Below, one piece after another: positions 26,077-34,753 of a stretch of 64,000 nt of DNA. The translations under genes were made by a program, and so were the position numbers. Where the stretch lies: contig JAIQGL010000017.1 of NCBI GenBank assembly GCA_020072585.1, forward strand, positions 1 to 64,000, given 5' to 3'. Below the pieces are notes generated by a model. The model was given only the letters and a program-made list of their open reading frames with translations, ran no database searches and was not told where the DNA came from. The DNA comes from Terriglobia bacterium (lineage in GTDB: Bacteria; Acidobacteriota; Terriglobia; Terriglobales; Acidobacteriaceae). Each line of letters starts with the position of its first letter. The first letter of the stretch is position 1.

Positions 26077-27542
26077 AGCTATTGCTTTTACGCCGCCTGA
26101 GTTCCCGGCTCGCGTTCAAGCAGACAGTAACGTTCGCGCTCCTGGTGGTTATTCTCGCCTGGAGCGCTTACGCTCTGCTGGCGCGCCGCATCTACGGCCA
26201 TGTAGATGACGAGCTGCAAGATCGCGCCATTGCGGTACGCAGCATGCTGCAGATTCGTGCCGGCAATATCAAGTGGCTCAACTCAGAAGCTGACCCGGAA
26301 GTCCGCGATCAGTTTGAACGGTCCATGCGGTACTACGAACTGCTGGACGATGAAGGGAAGACGCTGGACGCCTCCCGCGCCATGTCAGCCCTTCATTTGC
26401 CTGCCAGTTCGGTCCAGCCCTTATCACTACAGCCCGACCACAATACCTGGGGAATTTTGTCCGCGGGCAATACCCGCATTCGTATTCTGGATGAACCGGT
26501 GCTGGGATTGGCTGGACGCCACTACCTGTTGCGCATTGGAGCGTCACTGGATGAAGCCGATGAAGACTGTAGGCGGCTCCAGATGTTCCTCTTTGCCCTG
26601 GTTCCCTTCATCATCATGGCCCACGCCGCCAATGCCTGGATCATTACTTCCTATTCATTGCGTCCGCTGGAGCAGACAAGCGCCGCAGCCAAACAGATTA
26701 CTCCTTTTGATTTGAGCACCCGCCTCCCTGTATCCGGACGGGGAGACGAGTTGGATGAGCTCAGCACCTCGCTCAACGCGATGATCTCCCGTCTACAAAG
26801 TTCGTTTCAACGAATGACCGAGTTTCTCCGTAGTCTGTCACATGAAATCCGGCAACCTCTCACGGTATTACGGGCGGAAACAGAACAAGCATTGCGTCTA
26901 GGCAACAGCGAAACAAACTATCGAGACATGCTTTCCAAGCAGCTGGAGCACGTTGAACTTCTTGCCCGTACAGTTTCTGACCTGATGGAACTGGCGCAGT
27001 CCGAGGGCGAGGAAATCAAACTTCAGCGCGAGAAAGAAGACTTGTCAGAGCTGGTCCAGGCGGCTATTGACGGAATGCGCCCGCAAGCCGGGGACCGCGG
27101 AATACAGATTGCTGGAACGGTGCAACAGAGCGTGATCGGCGATTTTGATGCCGGACAGATATGGAGGCTTCTGCTCAATCTGCTGGATAACGCCATCAAA
27201 TTCAATCACGCCGGCGGGCACATTGACGTGGTTCTGGCGGTGCATAACGATCAAGCCATCATCACGGTCAGTGACACCGGGAGCGGCATCATTATTGAAG
27301 ATCAGGCCCACATTTTTGAGCGCGGTTACCGGGCGTCTTCAGCCCGCAAATCTAACGTCCCCGGTACAGGCTTAGGGCTCCATTTTGCCCGCGGCATAGC
27401 AGAGGCCCATGGAGGCCGGATTGAAGTGGCCAGCGTGCCGGGCGAGGGTTCATGCTTTCGCGTCTCACTGCCATTACTGCCTGGTCCTACAATGAACGAC
27501 GCAATGAAATCCACGGCCCATCGCGATGCCGCGATCCACTAA
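26073..27542 (+). CDS. membrane sensor histidine kinase
   Basis: A 489-residue inner-membrane kinase, partner of the regulator it overlaps (ATGA). TM helices lie near residues 16-35 and 168-190, with an extracytoplasmic sensor of about 130 residues between them. A HAMP region follows, ending at about 245. The dimerisation box is FLRSLSHEIRQPLTVLRAE with phosphoacceptor His near 257. The ATP domain shows NLLDNAIKFNHAGG, DTGSGI and GTGLGLHFARGIAEAHGG. The usual Thr after HEIR is Gln. The sensor stimulus is unknown. Confidence 0.9.
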   Translation: MKLLLLRRLSSRLAFKQTVTFALLVVILAWSAYALLARRIYGHVDDELQDRAIAVRSMLQIRAGNIKWLNSEADPEVRDQFERSMRYYELLDDEGKTLDASRAMSALHLPASSVQPLSLQPDHNTWGILSAGNTRIRILDEPVLGLAGRHYLLRIGASLDEADEDCRRLQMFLFALVPFIIMAHAANAWIITSYSLRPLEQTSAAAKQITPFDLSTRLPVSGRGDELDELSTSLNAMISRLQSSFQRMTEFLRSLSHEIRQPLTVLRAETEQALRLGNSETNYRDMLSKQLEHVELLARTVSDLMELAQSEGEEIKLQREKEDLSELVQAAIDGMRPQAGDRGIQIAGTVQQSVIGDFDAGQIWRLLLNLLDNAIKFNHAGGHIDVVLAVHNDQAIITVSDTGSGIIIEDQAHIFERGYRASSARKSNVPGTGLGLHFARGIAEAHGGRIEVASVPGEGSCFRVSLPLLPGPTMNDAMKSTAHRDAAIH

Positions 27543-27723
27543 AAACTGGCTCTCGGTCCCTGCAATTCAACGTGCGAAACCTAAATTATAAATTTTAATG
27601 AGTTTTCAATATGGAAGACCACGGGTGAAATTAAGAATAAGGGACACACCAATCGTGGGGCATAATTAAGTTCTGTTTTGCTCGGCAAATTACGACATCC
27701 GCCGAGGAGTAAGGAAGGTTTGT

Positions 27724-28731
27724 ATGTTGAGCTTCGGTAGGGCAGCAAGATTGATTCTGGTGGCAACCGTGCCGGCTCTGGCCATGGCCCAGACGCCCCA
27801 GATACATCCGGCGTCACCACAGCAGCGTCCGGCAGCAAGCTCCCCAGCCAGCACAGCTCCTGCACCAGCTGCGCGGCCCCAGCCTCCGGCTGCTCCGAGT
27901 TCACAGCGATTTGTGACTTCTGAGAACTTTTTTCACGCACGACCAAAGCCGCAACCTTCAAGCAACGCGGCGCCAACCGATGCGGCAAACTCTGCTTCGC
28001 AACCTGCAACCGTACGCAACACGCCGGCCCTGCAACCCAGGCCTACGATGCCTGCATCAGCCCAGCCCCCAGCCATCGCCGCAGCTTCCGCTCTTTCAAC
28101 TCCTCAGCCGTCCGCTGCAACGGCGGTACCGAACACGCCATCCCCGGTGGGTTCTGGACATCAGGGCGCAGCCGCCGTGGACTACTCACAAGGGCAATTG
28201 ACCGTGGTTTCCCAGAATGCTCCGCTGGGATTGGTACTCAAGCTGGTGGCCGCTAAAACTGGTGCCGTTATAGATTTGGCTCCCGAACTGCAAAATGAGC
28301 CGGTAATCGCACAACTCGGTCCTGGCCCAGGGCGCGAAGTGATGACCGGATTGCTCGACAGTCCGCGAATCGATTACATCATCATGGAAAAGGGCGATGA
28401 GGCCGGCAACATTCAACGCATTATTGTGCGGACTCGACACGCCTTTGCGCGTGTGGCCATGGCCGCTATACATCAGCCGCAGCCTAAACAGGAAGATCTC
28501 GAAGAAGAAACAAAGGTCGACGCAAACGGACACATGGCCAACGGCCTAACGCCCCCCGAGGCAAAGATGACTCAACAGCAGCTGATGGAAAACTGGAAAA
28601 AAGTCCGCGAGGAGAAGCGCCTGGCGGAAATCCAGCAGCAAGAGCAGGACCGTGAAAACGAAAAGACACAGGTTGAACCTACGCCCCAGCCGCAATCTGA
28701 ACCGCAACCGGACAATCCTCCACAGAGATAG
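27724..28731 (+). CDS. exported Pro/Ala-rich protein with STN-like segment
   Basis: A 335-residue exported protein of no recognised family. Signal peptide: LSFGRAARLILVATVPALAMA. Residues 25-150 are a Pro/Ala/Ser-rich low-complexity linker. Residues about 155-240 (YSQGQLTVVSQNAPLGLVLK, KTGAVIDLAPELQNEPV) look like the short N-terminal domain of secretins and TonB receptors (STN-like). The C-terminus is a charged helix with Gln/Glu repeats and a Pro-rich end. AGGAAGG lies just before the ATG. Envelope location is likely; a pilus or secretion partner is possible but unproven. Confidence 0.7.
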   Translation: MLSFGRAARLILVATVPALAMAQTPQIHPASPQQRPAASSPASTAPAPAARPQPPAAPSSQRFVTSENFFHARPKPQPSSNAAPTDAANSASQPATVRNTPALQPRPTMPASAQPPAIAAASALSTPQPSAATAVPNTPSPVGSGHQGAAAVDYSQGQLTVVSQNAPLGLVLKLVAAKTGAVIDLAPELQNEPVIAQLGPGPGREVMTGLLDSPRIDYIIMEKGDEAGNIQRIIVRTRHAFARVAMAAIHQPQPKQEDLEEETKVDANGHMANGLTPPEAKMTQQQLMENWKKVREEKRLAEIQQQEQDRENEKTQVEPTPQPQSEPQPDNPPQR

Positions 28732-29142
28732 CATTTAAGAAAGCCACAGCCCCCTCGGAGCGAGAATCTTTGACGCTTTCTTGTCCTCCAGTTGCCCACG
28801 GCAGCCGCCAGTCTTCATGCAAAATCGAGCAGCTATTGCTCATGATAAGAATGAAAAACTTTAATGCGACCTTGATAGGAATCTAATGATTGGGGCCACA
28901 TAATCATGTTCTGGCAAATTGCGAAGAGATGAAATTTTTCTCTGTTTTGGAGACCAAGGTTTCCTGGTCGCGCGGCCAGGACTCTCAAGCAAGGCCTTGC
29001 TTGTATTTGGGCTGGGTGATGTCGAATCGCCCAGCCTCTTTTTTTCATCGCTGTTATTGCACTGTTGGGGAACAGATCTGAGACGCCAACAAGAATCCCC
29101 TTGCCGCAGCAAGGGGAAGAAGTGCCTTTTCAAATATGTTAC
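28732..29142. other. 411-base gene-free stretch, structured, ending in a terminator
   Basis: No credible ORF. It contains AAGAAAGC/GCTTTCTT (28738-28745/28776-28783), CCTGG/CCAGG near 28965-28980, the palindrome CAAGCAAGGCCTTGCTTG (28986-29003), then the terminator at 29010. The rest, up to the cold-shock gene, is unremarkable. The cluster of stem-loops ending in a terminator suggests a small RNA on the plus strand. Confidence 0.55.
29010..29046 (+). terminator. intrinsic terminator of a possible small RNA
   Basis: GGCTGGG (29010-29016) and CCCAGCC (29030-29036) form a seven-pair stem, followed by TC and eight T. It lies 280 bases past the nearest upstream plus-strand gene. Confidence 0.78.
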
Positions 29143-29355
29143 TTAGTTTGCACTACCGCGAAGCACGTTCGCGGCGAGAAAGCCCTTGGGACCTTTTAAG
29201 AGCTCAAACTCCACGGTTTCGCCCTCGTTTAGAGTCCGGTAGCCATTTTCCTGGATGGCGGAAAAATGGACAAAAACGTCCTCACCGGTGGAGCGTTGAA
29301 TAAAGCCATAGCCTTTGGCTCCGTTGAACCACTTGACTGTTCCCTTCTCTTTCAC
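29143..29355 (-). CDS. cold-shock protein
   Basis: A 70-residue CspA-family OB-fold protein that binds single-stranded RNA or DNA. It shows [17 protein letters not shown] (the RNP1 region KGYGFI), then DVFVHFSAI (RNP2), and KGFLAANVL. The start is GTG at 29355 with AAGGAG about eight bases upstream, and it begins exactly where the family begins; a longer frame to 29532 lies in the leader and is not real. A sigma-70-like promoter about 240 bases upstream implies a long leader, as in many cold-shock genes. Confidence 0.9.
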   Translation of the reverse strand: MKEKGTVKWFNGAKGYGFIQRSTGEDVFVHFSAIQENGYRTLNEGETVEFELLKGPKGFLAANVLRGSAN

Positions 29356-29747
29356 AAATGCAACTCCTTTCGCCTCAGCTTCAAATTGAAATCTCCCCCC
29401 ATAAGTTTCAGGTGGGGTAAAAGGTTGTTGCTTTGCCGGCCAGATAGCTCTTTTCCGCAACAAGTGGCTGCCGTGCCGGAAAGGCCTGACTACAGGCGAC
29501 TCCAGCAACCGGATCGTTCGGCGAAAGTTCAACTGCTGTACAAAAACATCAACCCGAGTGCGCCCTGCGGGATGATCGCTGGGAGCTAGGCATAATATTC
29601 AGGAATTCTGGTTTTTGTAAAGCACTTTGTTTTAGCTGGTGCCAGAGCGCTAAAGGGAATGCCTTGGCAAGACTTTCGTTTCCGGGGAGATAGTTTTTAT
29701 AAAACGTGGAAGAGTCCCGTTTTCTGTTACGATTTTCGCAGGATCTC
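29356..29747. other. 392-base gap: cold-shock leader and BrkB upstream region
   Basis: The left part is the long leader of the minus-strand cold-shock gene, with its promoter at 29592-29621. The right part (about 29630-29747) should hold the promoter of the divergent membrane protein gene, with a possible TTGGCA at 29663. No gene is seen. Confidence 0.55.
29592..29621 (-). promoter_or_regulatory. promoter of the cold-shock gene
   Basis: On the minus strand TTTACA (29621-29616) and TATTAT (29597-29592) are separated by 18 bases. A start near 29585 gives a leader of about 230 bases before the GTG. This is the best match in the interval. Confidence 0.5.
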
Positions 29748-30695
29748 ATGACATCTGGTTCAGTTTCGACAGCCGGAGACACCGCGCCGGTTACAGCCCC
29801 GGAATCTCCGGCCACCAGGCTTTTTCTGCGCCCGTGGAAATACATGTTGCAGTACCGTGGATGGCCTACTCTGCAATATTTGACCAGAACGGAGGCGCAT
29901 ACCTATGCTTTCTCCGTTGCGGCGAACGCCATACTTTCGTTTTTCCCGTTCATGGTGCTGTTAATGTGGCTGATCAGGAATGTTTTCCACTCACAGACCA
30001 TGTTCAACGTGGTTGTGGATTTATTGAAAGACCATCTACCCGCGGGGCAGGATTTTGTCATTAGAAATCTCACCTCTCTGGTAAAGACGCGGCAGCGCGT
30101 AAAAATGGCCTCACTGGTCATTTTACTGATCACTTCCACGGGTGTTTTTGTGCCCCTGGAAGTAGCGTTCAACCGGATCTGGGGCTTCCCCAAGAACCGT
30201 TCCTATCTTGGCAATCAGATCATCTCGTTGCTGCTGGCTTTCTCCTGCGGAATCCTGGCGCTGGCCTCTGTGGGAATGGCCGCGGGGAATGAACTGGCAT
30301 TGACGTTCATGATGCGCGGCAATGAGAACATTATTTTTCGCGCTGCAACCTTTGTGGCCCTCAAGATATGCGCCACCGCGGCCAGCATCGCCATCTTTTT
30401 CCTGATCTACTGGCTCCTTCCCAACGGCAAGATCAAGGCCAGGAGCGTGCTGCCTGCTGCCGTTGCCATGGGTATTCTTTGGGAGATGGGTAAGGTCCTC
30501 TATATCAAAGCATTGCCCTGGCTGGGTTTTCAGGAGGTGTATGGCCAGGCATTTTCGATCTCAGTGGCTCTGATGTTCTGGGCGTTTATTTCCGGGCTAA
30601 TGTTGCTGGCGGGTGCGCACTTGTCATCTGATTTCACACCGGATGCCGCTGAACCGGCCCAGCCTGAGGAAAAGGAGGGCATAGAGTTTTCCTGA
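29748..30695 (+). CDS. YihY/BrkB-family membrane protein
   Basis: A 315-residue inner-membrane protein of the YihY/BrkB family, formerly annotated as RNase BN. Six or so TM segments are visible: FSVAANAILSFFPFMVLLMW, ASLVILLITSTGVFVPLEVA, IISLLLAFSCGILALASVGM, AASIAIFFLIYWLLPNG, VLPAAVAMGILWEMGK and a last one near ISVALMFWAFISGLMLLAG. The family motif RTEAHTYAFSVAANA near residues 46-60 is present. The ATG at 29748 has AGGA upstream; a GTG at 29706 is less likely. Transport function is presumed only. Confidence 0.85.
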   Translation: MTSGSVSTAGDTAPVTAPESPATRLFLRPWKYMLQYRGWPTLQYLTRTEAHTYAFSVAANAILSFFPFMVLLMWLIRNVFHSQTMFNVVVDLLKDHLPAGQDFVIRNLTSLVKTRQRVKMASLVILLITSTGVFVPLEVAFNRIWGFPKNRSYLGNQIISLLLAFSCGILALASVGMAAGNELALTFMMRGNENIIFRAATFVALKICATAASIAIFFLIYWLLPNGKIKARSVLPAAVAMGILWEMGKVLYIKALPWLGFQEVYGQAFSISVALMFWAFISGLMLLAGAHLSSDFTPDAAEPAQPEEKEGIEFS

Positions 30696-30896
30696 TTTCG
30701 AAAACGAATTTCGGTTTTTAGTTCTTCTTGACCAAAATGGCGCGAATCTCCTGTTTCGGCGATAAAATCCCCGCAGTACCTGGATCCCCCTCCCCTGGCT
30801 GTTTTGCCTGATCGACCTATATGTTGTTCACGGGACCCCAAAAAGAAAACACGTCCGCTCAAAAATGGCGGCCGGCCTAATTCTGAAGGAGGTAGT

Positions 30897-31103
30897 ATGC
30901 GGAAGAATGTAATTGCTTTTTCGTTTGTCGTTGTAATGATGGTAGGCAGTGCGTTGGCCCAAACCGGGTTTCATGGACCACTTCCGGTGCCAATGCCACA
31001 GCCGCCAGGTCTTCACGGACCACTCCCGGTGCCAATGCCAACGCCAGGTCTTCACGGACCACTCCCGGTGCCAATGCCAAAGCCGCCAGCACTCAGCCGT
31101 TAA
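30897..31103 (+). CDS. small exported peptide with tandem GLHGPLPVPMP repeats
   Basis: A 68-residue protein with a strong GGAGG five bases before its ATG. The signal peptide is RKNVIAFSFVVVMMVGSALA. The mature part, about 45 residues, is three near-identical Pro-rich repeats: FHGPLPVPMPQPP, GLHGPLPVPMPTP and GLHGPLPVPMPKPP, then ALSR. It has no Cys and few charges, and each repeat keeps His, Gly and Met. No family is recognised. It could be an extracellular Pro-rich peptide or an envelope spacer; metal binding through His/Met is speculation. Confidence 0.65.
   Translation: MRKNVIAFSFVVVMMVGSALAQTGFHGPLPVPMPQPPGLHGPLPVPMPTPGLHGPLPVPMPKPPALSR
30966..31088 (+). repeat. three tandem coding repeats of 42, 39 and 42 bases
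   Basis: Copies at 30966-31007, 31008-31046 and 31047-31088. The last two are identical over their first 33 bases, so they duplicated recently; the first differs at several positions. The unit length is a multiple of three, keeping frame. Confidence 0.9.
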
Positions 31104-31118
31104 TCCTTTTTGTTTCCG

Positions 31119-31155
31119 GGGTGAGTAGGATAAGCTTGGCAACTCACCCTGTTTT
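31119..31155 (+). terminator. possible terminator just before the next membrane gene
   Basis: GGGTGAGT (31119-31126) and ACTCACCC (31142-31149) form an eight-pair stem, followed by TGTTTTC. It ends three bases before the ATG at 31158, which has no clear ribosome site, so it may also influence that gene's translation. Confidence 0.5.
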
Positions 31156-31157
31156 CT

Positions 31158-31913
31158 ATGAAAACGGCCGAACTAGTATTAGCGCTTACAAGCATAGGCA
31201 TGCAAGCCTGTCTTGCGCTTATTCTGCTGGGCCGCGGCCTGTTCAGGCGATTCCCAATTTTTCTTGTCTACACTTTTTTTGCGCTTATAAGCTCATTGCT
31301 AGGACTGGCGGTCCGTAATAACTCTTCCCTTTATTACAATTTTTTCTGGACAAGCGAAGTCATTTACAACCTTCTTGTTTTTTTGACTCTCCAGGAGATC
31401 TTCCGTCTGGTTTTCCGGAATTTTTATGGCAAGCGCTGGTTTCGGTTGATTTTTCCTTGCATCAGCATATTGATGGTCGCGATTGGGATGCTTAGAACAA
31501 CGCTGCATCCGACGCCGGATTCAGACTGGCGTGCTGCTCTTATCATCACCCTGGAAATTGCCACGGGCTTCCTGCAAATGGGAATCTTTTGTGTCTTTGT
31601 CCTATTAGTGAGATTTTTTCGGATGCTCGGACGCCAATATGCTTTTGGCATTGCCCTCGGATTTGGCATAGAAGCCACAGGTTCTCTCGTTGTATTCCTA
31701 CTGCGTTCCGAATTCGGAACGAAATTCGACCCCATTGTCAGAATCACCCCTCCTATCGCGTACATTATTGCTGTGGCCGTATGGCTGGCTACATTTCTCA
31801 AGGGGGAGCCGGCGCAGCCAGCAGAAAACTGGGAAACTGCGCTTACACCTGAACAAATGATTACGGAACTCCGGCGGCACACCAAGTCAGTGAAAGGCAT
31901 TCTGGGAAGATGA
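31158..31913 (+). CDS. multi-pass membrane protein of unknown function
   Basis: A 251-residue protein with about seven predicted TM segments, for example ELVLALTSIGMQACLALILL, FLVYTFFALISSLLGLAV, EVIYNLLVFLTLQEIF, LIFPCISILMVAIGML, AALIITLEIATGFLQMG, FGIALGFGIEATGSLVVFLL and AYIIAVAVWLATF. The C-terminal tail is cytoplasmic and basic. No family is recognised. It overlaps the next gene by four bases and precedes a SpoIIE-type phosphatase, so these may form one signalling or envelope unit. Confidence 0.75.
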   Translation: MKTAELVLALTSIGMQACLALILLGRGLFRRFPIFLVYTFFALISSLLGLAVRNNSSLYYNFFWTSEVIYNLLVFLTLQEIFRLVFRNFYGKRWFRLIFPCISILMVAIGMLRTTLHPTPDSDWRAALIITLEIATGFLQMGIFCVFVLLVRFFRMLGRQYAFGIALGFGIEATGSLVVFLLRSEFGTKFDPIVRITPPIAYIIAVAVWLATFLKGEPAQPAENWETALTPEQMITELRRHTKSVKGILGR

Positions 31914-32518
31914 CGTTCGATCTCATCATAATATTCCTGGTCAGTATCCTCCTGCTGCTTGCCATCTATACGGCGATCCAATTCAGGGGTAAATTCCCCA
32001 AGCGCACTGTTGACGATGTAACGCCGTTTCTGCGCCCCTCTGAATTTCACGAAATTGAAGCTCTGATGGATCCCGGGCAGGAAACAACTTTCCGTCTGCG
32101 AATGCCGCCCAGCGAGTTTGCCGCCTGGCAGCGCAAGCGAATCCATCTGATGCGAGAGTACCTGCTGCGAATGTCCCATAATGCGCTGGTTTTGATTGAA
32201 TGGGGCAACATGGAAGCCCTGAAGGAAGAAGAGAGAGGCCCAGCGTTAGGTAGAGAAAAACAGCTGCTAGCGCAGGAGTTGGTGCAGGCAGCGACTGAGT
32301 TTCGACTCTACTCCATGCTGGCGCTGACAAAATTAAAATTGTGGCTCATCCTTCCTTCTTTGATTAGTCTTCTGCTTCCCGCCCCCAGTCTTCCCTCTTT
32401 ACGAAATGTCTTCGGCATTGACGCCCTCGGCACATACGAACGCCTTAAGACGGCAGCCAGCGGCCTGAGTCTGGCCTACAATAACCACTTCCACAACGAA
32501 CTGGTTGAAAGACTCTGA
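31910..32518 (+). CDS. membrane-anchored protein of unknown function
   Basis: A 202-residue protein with an N-terminal TM anchor (TFDLIIIFLVSILLLLAIYT) and a soluble helical part (EIEALMDPGQETTFRLRMP, then AWQRKRIHLMREYLLRMSHN). A second hydrophobic segment near residues 140-160 reads LWLILPSLISLLLPAPSLP. Its ATG overlaps the stop of the previous membrane gene (ATGA), so the two are coupled. No family is recognised. Confidence 0.72.
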   Translation: MTFDLIIIFLVSILLLLAIYTAIQFRGKFPKRTVDDVTPFLRPSEFHEIEALMDPGQETTFRLRMPPSEFAAWQRKRIHLMREYLLRMSHNALVLIEWGNMEALKEEERGPALGREKQLLAQELVQAATEFRLYSMLALTKLKLWLILPSLISLLLPAPSLPSLRNVFGIDALGTYERLKTAASGLSLAYNNHFHNELVERL

Positions 32519-32568
32519 TTCAGGGCGGTTTCGTTTCGTTTTTCCTTCATACCCCGCCGTCCAACCGA

Positions 32569-32574
32569 TATAAT
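32569..32574 (+). promoter_or_regulatory. putative -10 element for the phosphatase gene
   Basis: A consensus TATAAT lies about ten bases before the TTG start frame of the SpoIIE-type phosphatase. No good -35 is seen. A start near 32581 would leave almost no leader if translation began at the TTG. Confidence 0.4.
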
Positions 32575-32583
32575 CGTTGCAGC

Positions 32584-34632
32584 TTGGCTGTCTGGTCCAC
32601 AATCACGCGCAAACTCGCCTCTCAAGGGATGCTCCCACGCACGCGCCTTGCGCTGTTCACCCTTTATTCGGCAGGAACAGAAGCGGTATTGCTTCTGCTG
32701 CGATGGTTGTTCAAACTTGCCGACGCTACTCGGATTGTAGCCACCCTTTCCGAGTGGATCGGCCTTTTTGGCTGGATATTTTCCGTGCTCTTCCTGTTCC
32801 TGGCGCTGCGCTGGTTCAGAAGACACGTGATGTGGAGCGTGCGTAACCGCCTGATTGTTACCTATTTGTTCATTGGCGGGGTGCCTGTAGCTCTTGCAGT
32901 AGCCATGGCCCTTGGCTCTGGATACCTGATCCTGGCTGACCTGTCTACATTCGTCGCCATCTCTGAGATCAAGGTGCAGGAAAACCATCTGGGCGCGGCT
33001 AATGCCGCCGCTGCCGAGGAAATCACACGGCACAACAGCACCCCGGAAAAGATAGCGGCCAATGATAGCGTCTTTCCCGGCCGGTCTATTGCCGTTCTGC
33101 CTATGTCTTCCGTGCCTCCGTGGTTAAAGGATGGATTCACGGGAACGGTCACCGATAACGGCCATATTTATCTACGCGCCGCCAACTCCATCACCGGCCC
33201 CAAGGGCCCTGCCATGGTGGTATCCAGTGTTCCGTTTGACCAAAAGCTGTTGGCCAGGGTCGCCAATAAGCTCGGGTCGCTCACCCTTAGCTCACAGGAC
33301 CTGAAGCAGAATACCGGTGATGGCAATAGCGGCAAAGAGAACAGGTCCGGCACTAAAAGCGCTTCCGGAGAGGATGCTGCGGTGTATGACCGAATCAGCG
33401 CCGGCGCGGTGGGGGAACCGGTGATGGCATTCGACCGCGAATTTGTCTTTGGCGGCCCCGTCCAGGTAACAGACTGGGCCAGCGGCGCACTGCGAACCAA
33501 AATATTGGGTGGGACAACGCGCCTCTCCACCGTCTATTCCTACCTTACGGCTTCCATGGGGGTTGAGAGCGGCTCGGTTGGCGTGGTTCTGATCTTTTTG
33601 GTCGTTGCTTTCGCTGTTGTGGTGCTGGCGGCGTTTCTCATTGGAGTAAGCCTCACCCGGAAGATCACCTATTCCGTGGCTAACTTGTACAAAGCGACAC
33701 AGCACATTAACCGTGGCGATTTTACTCATCGCATCCAGGTGCGGGAAAAAGACCAACTGGCAGCGCTTCAGGTTTCCTTCAACTCCATGACCGATAATCT
33801 GGAGAGATTGATCGCCGAGCAGAAGGAAAAAGAGCGCCTGCAAAGCGAACTTGAGATCGCGCATGAAGTACAGGCGCAGCTCTTTCCGCAAGCCATTGTC
33901 GGAACCAGCACGCTTGAATTGCACGGCATCTGCCAGCCTGCCAGGATCGTAAGTGGCGATTACTATGATTTCCTCTGCTATGGGCCGGAGCAGGTGATGG
34001 TGGCGGTAGGAGATATCAGCGGCAAAGGGATTTCAGCCGCCCTGTTAATGGCGACCATCCATTCGGCGGTGCGTGCGTATGAACAGGAACAGCTTGTCTC
34101 CGTGGGGTCGGCTGCGGCCTATGGCACCAACACCAGAATCGCAGCCGTGGAAGTCCGTGTTTCTCCGCCTTCCCCCGCGCAGATGCTCTGGCTTCTGAAC
34201 CGCCACCTGTTTCAGAGCACACAACCGGAAAAATACGCCACGCTTTTCCTGGGGTTTTATGACGACCAGAAACACCAATTGACCTATTCCAACGCCGGCC
34301 ACCTTCCGCCTATCATCCTGGCGCCTGACGGAACTGTGCGCCGCCTGGAAACCGGTGGCACCGTGGTGGGGCTTTTCCCGGACCGCGATTATGAAGAAGA
34401 GACGGTGGAGTTGTACCCCGGGGACATCTTTATCGCATTCAGTGACGGTATTACCGAACCGGAAAATGAGTTTGGAGAATTTGGCGAGGAGCGCCTGATT
34501 GAAACCGTTGCCTCCTATCGTCACTTGCCGCTGGAAAGGATTTGCGAACATACGGTTTCCGCGATCCAGGATTGGATTGGCTCCACCGAGCAGCCTGACG
34601 ACATCACTCTTGTTCTGGCCCGCAGGATCTGA
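32584..34632 (+). CDS. membrane SpoIIE-type (PP2C) Ser/Thr phosphatase with HAMP domain
   Basis: A 682-residue membrane phosphatase. TM helices lie near residues 55-80, 88-115 and 335-360 (VVLIFLVVAFAVVVLAAFLI), with a long extracytoplasmic region between them. HAMP follows near 365-420 (LTRKITYSVANLYKATQ), then a short coiled coil. The PP2C domain shows IVSGDYYDFLCYG, VGDISGKGISAALLMA, IAFSDGITEPENEFG and PDDITLVLAR, carrying the metal-binding Asp residues. It would dephosphorylate an anti-sigma-antagonist-like partner, as in RsbU systems. The start is uncertain: TTG 32584 or ATG 32629. Confidence 0.85.
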   Translation: MAVWSTITRKLASQGMLPRTRLALFTLYSAGTEAVLLLLRWLFKLADATRIVATLSEWIGLFGWIFSVLFLFLALRWFRRHVMWSVRNRLIVTYLFIGGVPVALAVAMALGSGYLILADLSTFVAISEIKVQENHLGAANAAAAEEITRHNSTPEKIAANDSVFPGRSIAVLPMSSVPPWLKDGFTGTVTDNGHIYLRAANSITGPKGPAMVVSSVPFDQKLLARVANKLGSLTLSSQDLKQNTGDGNSGKENRSGTKSASGEDAAVYDRISAGAVGEPVMAFDREFVFGGPVQVTDWASGALRTKILGGTTRLSTVYSYLTASMGVESGSVGVVLIFLVVAFAVVVLAAFLIGVSLTRKITYSVANLYKATQHINRGDFTHRIQVREKDQLAALQVSFNSMTDNLERLIAEQKEKERLQSELEIAHEVQAQLFPQAIVGTSTLELHGICQPARIVSGDYYDFLCYGPEQVMVAVGDISGKGISAALLMATIHSAVRAYEQEQLVSVGSAAAYGTNTRIAAVEVRVSPPSPAQMLWLLNRHLFQSTQPEKYATLFLGFYDDQKHQLTYSNAGHLPPIILAPDGTVRRLETGGTVVGLFPDRDYEEETVELYPGDIFIAFSDGITEPENEFGEFGEERLIETVASYRHLPLERICEHTVSAIQDWIGSTEQPDDITLVLARRI

Positions 34633-34753
34633 GCCGAAACGACACCGTTTTCTGTTGTATAACTTGGTAACTCTTCACTTCTTCTCTTACCTTTTAGCGT
34701 TCACAGCCTTTATGTTTGTACACCTGAAATCGCATCCCCTTGGAAAACACAAC

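Noticed and set aside
28986-29003. The palindrome CAAGCAAGGCCTTGCTTG as an attachment site or IS end
   Set aside because: No matching copy elsewhere in the window and no recombinase; it fits better as an RNA stem before a terminator.
29356-29532. N-terminal extension of the cold-shock gene to 29532
   Set aside because: The family begins at the GTG at 29355 with a ribosome site; the extension lies in the leader and is not conserved in kind.
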